From positions 248,001 through 312,000 of the forward strand of contig JAZAYU010000200.1 in the NCBI GenBank assembly GCA_038501625.1: a stretch of DNA of 64,000 nt, given 5' to 3'. This DNA comes from Corbicula japonica. Lineage: Eukaryota > Mollusca > Bivalvia > Venerida > Cyrenidae. A model generated the notes under the pieces. The model had not been told where the DNA came from and did no database searches. It saw nothing but the letters and a program-made list of their open reading frames with translations. This document shows, piece after piece, positions 59,268-64,000 of this stretch (its first letter is position 1; every line of letters starts with the position of its first letter). The translations under genes and the position numbers were made by a program.

Positions 59268-59534
59268 CGAGTACACCCTGGCTAACCTGGTACGCTTCGC
59301 GAACGGCATTACGCCGCGATCACGGCATATGCAACGCTTTTAACCGGCATAACCGGTGTCAATGTAGGATATTTTATGGGGTAAGGTAAGAAAAGTGTTA
59401 AATAATACTCAAACCAATAGCCTAAGGCCTGTACGGCTGTCAAATAATGACTATGATTCTAGTCTTCTCTATGTCAAGAATACACTTTGCCGTTCGCGAA
59501 GCGTACCAGGAGTATCCAGTTAGCCAGGAGTATC
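59268..59534. mobile_element. TIR element with GGTACGCTTCGCGAACGGCA ends
   Basis: CTGGCTAACCTGGTACGCTT...CGAACGGCA at 59279-59309 is answered by TGCCGTTCGCGAAGCGTACC at about 59488, with a small insertion before AGTTAGCCAGG. It is about 265 bp, has no coding frame, and its ends are GC-rich against the AT-rich surroundings. Confidence 0.85.
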
Positions 59535-60088
59535 GGCAATCTGACTACATTCTTTAGCTATAAAGTAAAATAAAAGTCGGAAAGCCAGACATAAACTGAA
59601 GTGCAGTAACACATTTTATGGAAAAAAACAGCTTTCAATAAAATAACATTCGCATAGTATTAATATGCATAGCCATCAACAACACAGATTACTATGTACA
59701 TCAAACTTGTTTCAGGGCAGGCTTTTTCTTAATACTCTTTTTCATAACCAGGATCATTGAACATTGCCTTTCCTTATCCTCGGTAGTGGTTCAAAGTGAC
59801 GGTTGTACGCTCGTGCTCTGACATAATGTGAATAACGCCAAACTAAAGAGCGACAGGTCGGGCTTACAGGAAAAACATTTCCAACTGCTTATCTAGTCAA
59901 GAAGTAAACGTGTTTCCTGGGTACATGTACAATGATATGGGCGTTGGATTCTCTTAATCGATGCCCTGTTATGTATTCCGTGTAGCATGACTCAAGTCAC
60001 AACGTATAATATGCACAAAAGTAAAATAAGCATGATATTACACATTAGTAACGTTTTACATAGTAATAATAATTATGTTTCTGCTTCG

Positions 60089-60094
60089 TTTATT
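60089..60094 (-). terminator. Candidate poly(A) signal of the Mab-21-like gene
   Basis: TTTATT on the + strand is AATAAA on the gene strand, about 230 bp after its stop codon. It is only a hexamer match. Confidence 0.35.
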
Positions 60095-60322
60095 GCTTTT
60101 ATAGAATGTTTGACAGATAAGGTTTATATAATTTATATTTTAAATAAGCTCACATGATACATTAAGTAAATTGTCTTGAATGTGTTTAGGTGGAAACATC
60201 TCATGCACTTTAAACACAAAACAGCCTCATCCTGCTGCATAACCATAGTAAAAATTCTGTGTACGTAAAACACAATGCTCCCTCGTAACTTAGCGTTCTA
60301 TATGTAGCAAAACATCACAGTC

Positions 60323-61807
60323 TTATGATAAATAGAGTTTAAGCCTGGACATAAACTTATCAGTCAATTGAGTAATACCACCAGATAAAAACACATCGAA
60401 ATATTCTGGGAAAATATTAATACAAAATTGGAAAATTAAAGGAAAACGTTCATCCCGGATCCAAGCAAATAAATTGTCAGTGAAAAAAGACGACTTTGTA
60501 AGATCATCCAACCTAATTGTTCTTGGTCTTTCTTGATGCCAGAACCGAATGTAATTAGTTTCGACTTTATCTCTTGCCTTCCCGAAGAAATAGACACTAC
60601 ACGGTGCTAAAACTAAAGCTAACGGGGAATGCTTTTTAAATATAGTAAGCCTACCAAAAATTGCTCGTCCGCCATCAAGTAAATTGTTTATATGGTCAGC
60701 CAATTGTCTTTTAGAAATAACATCTATTCTAAAGGCGATCAAATTTCTTTCGGGAATTATGTAATTTGGTAAATGGTTGTTTAGTAAACAAGTTCGCATA
60801 AACGACAAGCATTTTCTTATCTGATCCAACAACAAATTGGCAGTAAAGAGAGATTGTGGATTGAGTTCACAAACCCAAAGTACTATGTTTTTCACGACAT
60901 AGGACGAAATTACAGGAAAGTCGGGGTAAATTAATTCCTTTGCTATCATTTTCAGAATGATGTATAGTTTAAACTGTATTGGGTTCAAGTTAGAAATAAG
61001 CTTGTTCTCCGCCGTGACATAGGATACTCTCCAATCCAGATCTGGATTTTCTCCTTCAATAGATCCCACTGGTACAATGTATCCTTCCATTGAAGAGATG
61101 TCATTGATTAAATCAGAAGAAGGCCAGCAATGATGTCTCGTACGTGCTGCCCACTGGGGCAGATATTTTGAACTGTAAAAGAAAATACTCATTACTTGGT
61201 CCAAACTTAAAACAAAATCTGGAGCAAGATTCGATTGCAAAGTCCGCGTACAAGCTGGCCCGCTATAACTGAACTGTGCACTGGCGAAGTCACACCGAGG
61301 TAAAGGAAATGCTGTAGCGGATTGTTTACAGAAATTGTGAAAAACTGTACTTGATAAATAAGGCAGTCCATCTGGAGTCAAGTTTAAATACGGATTGGAA
61401 CATACCATTCCCATAAATGAAGTCTCATCGAGGTAAACTTTTGCCACCCTGACATATCCTGGAGGAACATTTTTGCTGTATACTGGCTTTAATGTATTGA
61501 AATTTGTTATTCCAGAACTTTCTTCTGCACATAAGATGTCATCAAGAATGCACATAAAATCAAAATCGCCTTGCAATGGCAGACTGGCACCCTCAACTTT
61601 ACTCCCTGTTGCAATAGAACGAATGGTCAAATTTCCTCCAGTTTGCGAGATCGCTGTTAATATATTGTTATTTATAATGTTTGCCTGTTTTTCATACATA
61701 CTTTCCCGGAACCTACGAATGTCGTCATTGTAACCAAAGTTATTGAGAAGAAAACAGACGACATAAGAGAAAATTTTGTTCTCTTCCTTTGTTTCTTTGC
61801 GTTCCAT
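60323..61807 (-). CDS. Mab-21 / cGAS-like nucleotidyltransferase (cGLR-type)
   Basis: The main coding exon has 494 codons from the ATG at 61807, stop at 60323-60325. It holds a complete Mab-21 domain. Visible features are the nucleotidyltransferase GS (68-69), the acidic pair D81-x-D83 in QGDFDF, and a third acid D197 in PDFVLSL. Next are the family signatures WAARTRHHCWP (219-229), DLDWRVSY (256-263), SSYVVKNIVLW (301-311) and LPNYIIPERNLI (346-357). Mab-21 proteins with the full acid triad include cGAS and the cGAS-like receptors, which make cyclic dinucleotides for STING after sensing nucleic acid. No cGAS-type zinc-thumb Cys/His cluster is visible. The frame stays open to 61840, but an AG acceptor with a T-rich tract at 61823-61824 makes the residues before it intronic. 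The in-frame ATG at 61807 is the chosen start. Catalysis is inferred from motifs only. Confidence 0.88.
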   Translation of the reverse strand: MERKETKEENKIFSYVVCFLLNNFGYNDDIRRFRESMYEKQANIINNNILTAISQTGGNLTIRSIATGSKVEGASLPLQGDFDFMCILDDILCAEESSGITNFNTLKPVYSKNVPPGYVRVAKVYLDETSFMGMVCSNPYLNLTPDGLPYLSSTVFHNFCKQSATAFPLPRCDFASAQFSYSGPACTRTLQSNLAPDFVLSLDQVMSIFFYSSKYLPQWAARTRHHCWPSSDLINDISSMEGYIVPVGSIEGENPDLDWRVSYVTAENKLISNLNPIQFKLYIILKMIAKELIYPDFPVISSYVVKNIVLWVCELNPQSLFTANLLLDQIRKCLSFMRTCLLNNHLPNYIIPERNLIAFRIDVISKRQLADHINNLLDGGRAIFGRLTIFKKHSPLALVLAPCSVYFFGKARDKVETNYIRFWHQERPRTIRLDDLTKSSFFTDNLFAWIRDERFPLIFQFCINIFPEYFDVFLSGGITQLTDKFMSRLKLYLS

Positions 61808-61822
61808 AGTCTGTTCTTTTTT

Positions 61823-61842
61823 CTGAAAAAAATCAAACAAAC
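61823..61842 (-). other. Likely 3' splice site upstream of the Mab-21 exon
   Basis: On the minus strand a TTGTTTGATTTTTTTCAG acceptor ends at 61823, 15 bp before the ATG. A leader exon further up (above 61.85 kb) is implied. I could not place it. Confidence 0.6.
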
Positions 61843-62619
61843 ATATTCGATTTCAATCAATGAGAGACGACATTATTTTTAAACTTATCATTTTATATTA
61901 CTTATCATTTTGTAAAGTATTATTATTTTCTCTGCTAATCTGCCAACATATTGTGTGACGTGTGTATGCTACTATTAAAATGAAAAAAAAAACAATGATA
62001 TTTCACCTGACTTTTTTTAATTTAATCGATCTCTTATGTAAGACACATTTACCCACAAAGTAGGAATACGGAGTTAAACAGGCATCTCTTTAACACAATT
62101 TATCTTAATACAGTTCAGAATAATGTTCAAGTTGAATTATAAAATCAGGAAATACATCAAAAATACTTTTTATAAGATTGTTTCCCTTTCGAAATTGGAA
62201 GAAAACACGTACATGTAGATGTCTTTGATATTTTGCATGAAATCCTTAAAGTATAATGGAATCATACTATGTAACAGTTTACCTTCATCTTTAAAAAATA
62301 TCAGCGAACATACAACTTTTAAAAACACGCAGTTTCGGAGCACATATTATAGAACTTTTATATAATGTATTTCTAAAAGTAACTATTCCTATTTGTTAGC
62401 GTCATGTGATTTTTGCAAATGTTATATTGATGGACTCACAACCTATGAACGAATTATGTTTATCTTGTGTATGTCTATTATCATCAACATCATATTTATG
62501 GAACACATAGTAATTAGGGAAGTATTTTCCCTGCTTGTTTTATCCTCGGTGTATAATGTATTAAACATCGTAGCATTATATGATATACATGTACCGGTAT
62601 ACATGTATGTAGTAACAGT
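61843..62619. other. Upstream side of the Mab-21-like gene
   Basis: It would hold the leader intron and promoter of the minus-strand gene. No TATA box or leader exon can be supported. A 104-codon + strand frame at 62393 overlaps foldback C5 and is not convincing. Confidence 0.4.
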
Positions 62620-62737
62620 GCCCAAGGTTATTGAACTGAGCATAGAGACCAGTTTCAAATCTCAAGCATTTTCGAAGGGTCGCCATTTCATACAATCAAA
62701 TGCTTGAGAGTTGACACTGGTTTCAGGCCTGATTTTA
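62620..62737. mobile_element. Family C foldback element, decayed copy 5
   Basis: GCCCAAGGTTATTGAACTGA, then GTTTCAAATCTCAAGCATTT, with an imperfect inverted partner ATCAAATGCTTGAGAGTTGA. Confidence 0.75.
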
Positions 62738-62990
62738 TTGTATTGTTATCAACTTTATATTTGTTATTTTAACCATGTTTATGTTACTTTTATGTTTTAA
62801 TTAGTGTTTATTAAGTGAAGTTTTAACAATTTAGAAACCATAGGGGAACGGAGCGTTTGGAAGTGACCGTGGTTTCTTAATTCTTTAAACGTCATTAAAC
62901 ATACACTAATTAACTTAGTGATCAAAACAATTTACCTTACAACGATCATACTTGACGTCATAATATTACGAATATTCAGAACTTAACTAA

Positions 62991-63066
62991 TGCGAGAGAG
63001 AGCGAGAGAGAGAGAGACAGAGAGACAGAGACAGAGAGAGACTGACAGACAGACAGACAGACAGAC
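62991..63066 (+). repeat. (GA)n/(GACA)n microsatellite
   Basis: GAGAGAGAGCGAGAGAG passes into GACAGAGAGACAGAG and then repeated GACA. Confidence 0.95.
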
Positions 63067-63907
63067 TATATAATAATTTAATAAAAAGTCCGATTTACTT
63101 TGTTGATATTTTCCACAGATATTTCCACTGTCCTATCACAAGACTTGGAATGTTTTATGACCAATGTGGTACATGTACACATTATATCTGAATTAGTTTC
63201 CTGTTTAATCTTGCATTATCATCCGGTTTTTACACTCTCTTATCTCAAAACAAATTAACAGATTGTCTTATTACTTAAACTACTTATTAATAATAATTGC
63301 TATTATATAGTTCTTTGAACAATTGTATGAAGTGTAACTATTTTAACTGACGTGAACAGAAAGACCGTTCGAAACCATTGCTCACACTACCGAGAAAAGC
63401 TTTTTATGGCTTGACTTCTACAAAACTCCCTGTTAAAAATATTACATAATCACAATTACAAAAAAAATCTTTCAAACGGGAAGTTAGTTATAACTCTATT
63501 TAAATTTGCATTATTTATTTTCAAATTCCCGGACGCATTTCCTTTTTTAAAACATTAAAATAAAAAAGTTTTACTCATTTTACATTCATTTTAATATATT
63601 TATGAACATATATTTGACGATTAAGAGTGTAAATTTTAAATAATGTTTTACACAATCGTGCAATTTTTAGCTTTAATACTGATTACGTCATAACGCACGG
63701 CCCTTTTGATGACCTTTAGTGTGACGTTGTCGTTGCATGGCTTCGATTGAAAAAGATGTTTTTATAAGGAAAACGTAATTATTTTATTCAGTACCACAAT
63801 CTGTTTTAACCCATTTTCAAGATGAAGAATTGAATTAAGTAAATTATTAATATGCAGCATTGTTAGATATATTACCAGCTTAAATATAGCTTATGCAAAA
63901 GAGGAAA
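63067..63907. other. No gene seen
   Basis: AT-rich, no long frame, no recognised repeat. Confidence 0.5.
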
Positions 63908-64000
63908 TACACTCAACAAAAGTTCTAATTGGTCATTCATTGTACATGTTTACAATGTATGCTAGTTTCGTTTCTTCCCTACGTCAAGAGAGGTTGTGGA
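63908..64000. mobile_element. TIR element family E, copy 3, cut by the window edge
   Basis: ATACACTCAACAAAAGTTCT and AATTGGTCATTCATTGTACA match the left end of the family, continuing TATGCTAGTTTCGTTTCTTC. Confidence 0.8.

Noticed and set aside
62393..62707. 104-codon hydrophobic frame
   Set aside because: Its end overlaps a foldback element; composition alone explains the hydrophobic stretch.

Overview
The window reads as genomic DNA from an animal, most likely a bivalve or related mollusc. It is AT-rich, its genes are split by large introns, and it is packed with short non-autonomous transposons, satellites and an L1-type LINE. The two host genes are a tetraspanin and a Mab-21/cGAS-like nucleotidyltransferase, a family known to be expanded in bivalves. 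The phylum is an inference; nothing here fixes the species.

Host genes. A complete tetraspanin can be assembled on the + strand from 8 phase-compatible coding exons between 8967 and 56603 (454 residues with first exon 1A, 450 with alternative first exon 1C). Its large extracellular loop has eight cysteines, the pattern of the TspanC8 group that partners the ADAM10 protease. Exon 1 exists in a duplicated promoter/first-exon module (about 7.56-9.02 kb and 19.34-21.02 kb), with a third decayed look-alike at 12.44 kb. Convergent to it, on the - strand at 60.3-61.8 kb, is a Mab-21/cGAS-like gene whose main coding exon keeps the GS and D-x-D...D nucleotidyltransferase residues.

Mobile DNA. The 25.3-kb intron between exons 4 and 5 holds a full-length two-ORF L1-like retrotransposon (33363-41000). 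It has a 12-bp target duplication, a long A tail and both reading frames intact. It sits inside an older terminal-inverted-repeat DNA element (32488-41382). Elsewhere there are a palindromic foldback family (five copies), several TIR/MITE families, tRNA-derived elements, and two abundant unclassified dispersed repeats called A and B here.

Tandem DNA. A 47-bp satellite at 5.47-6.42 kb appears to have grown from the end of one MITE family. There is a degenerate 25-bp minisatellite at 6.93-7.47 kb, a G-rich 78-bp minisatellite at 41.88-42.79 kb, a 44-bp array at 48.32-48.75 kb, and simple GA/GACA repeats.

Region by region: 1-7.5 kb repeats and satellites upstream of the tetraspanin; 7.5-23.7 kb its alternative first exons and first intron; 23.7-27.2 kb exons 2-4; 27.2-52.5 kb the giant transposon-filled intron; 52.5-56.6 kb exons 5-8; 56.6-57.6 kb probable 3' UTR; 57.6-60.3 kb intergenic with MITEs; 60.3-61.8 kb Mab-21/cGAS-like gene; 61.8-64 kb its upstream side, with repeats.
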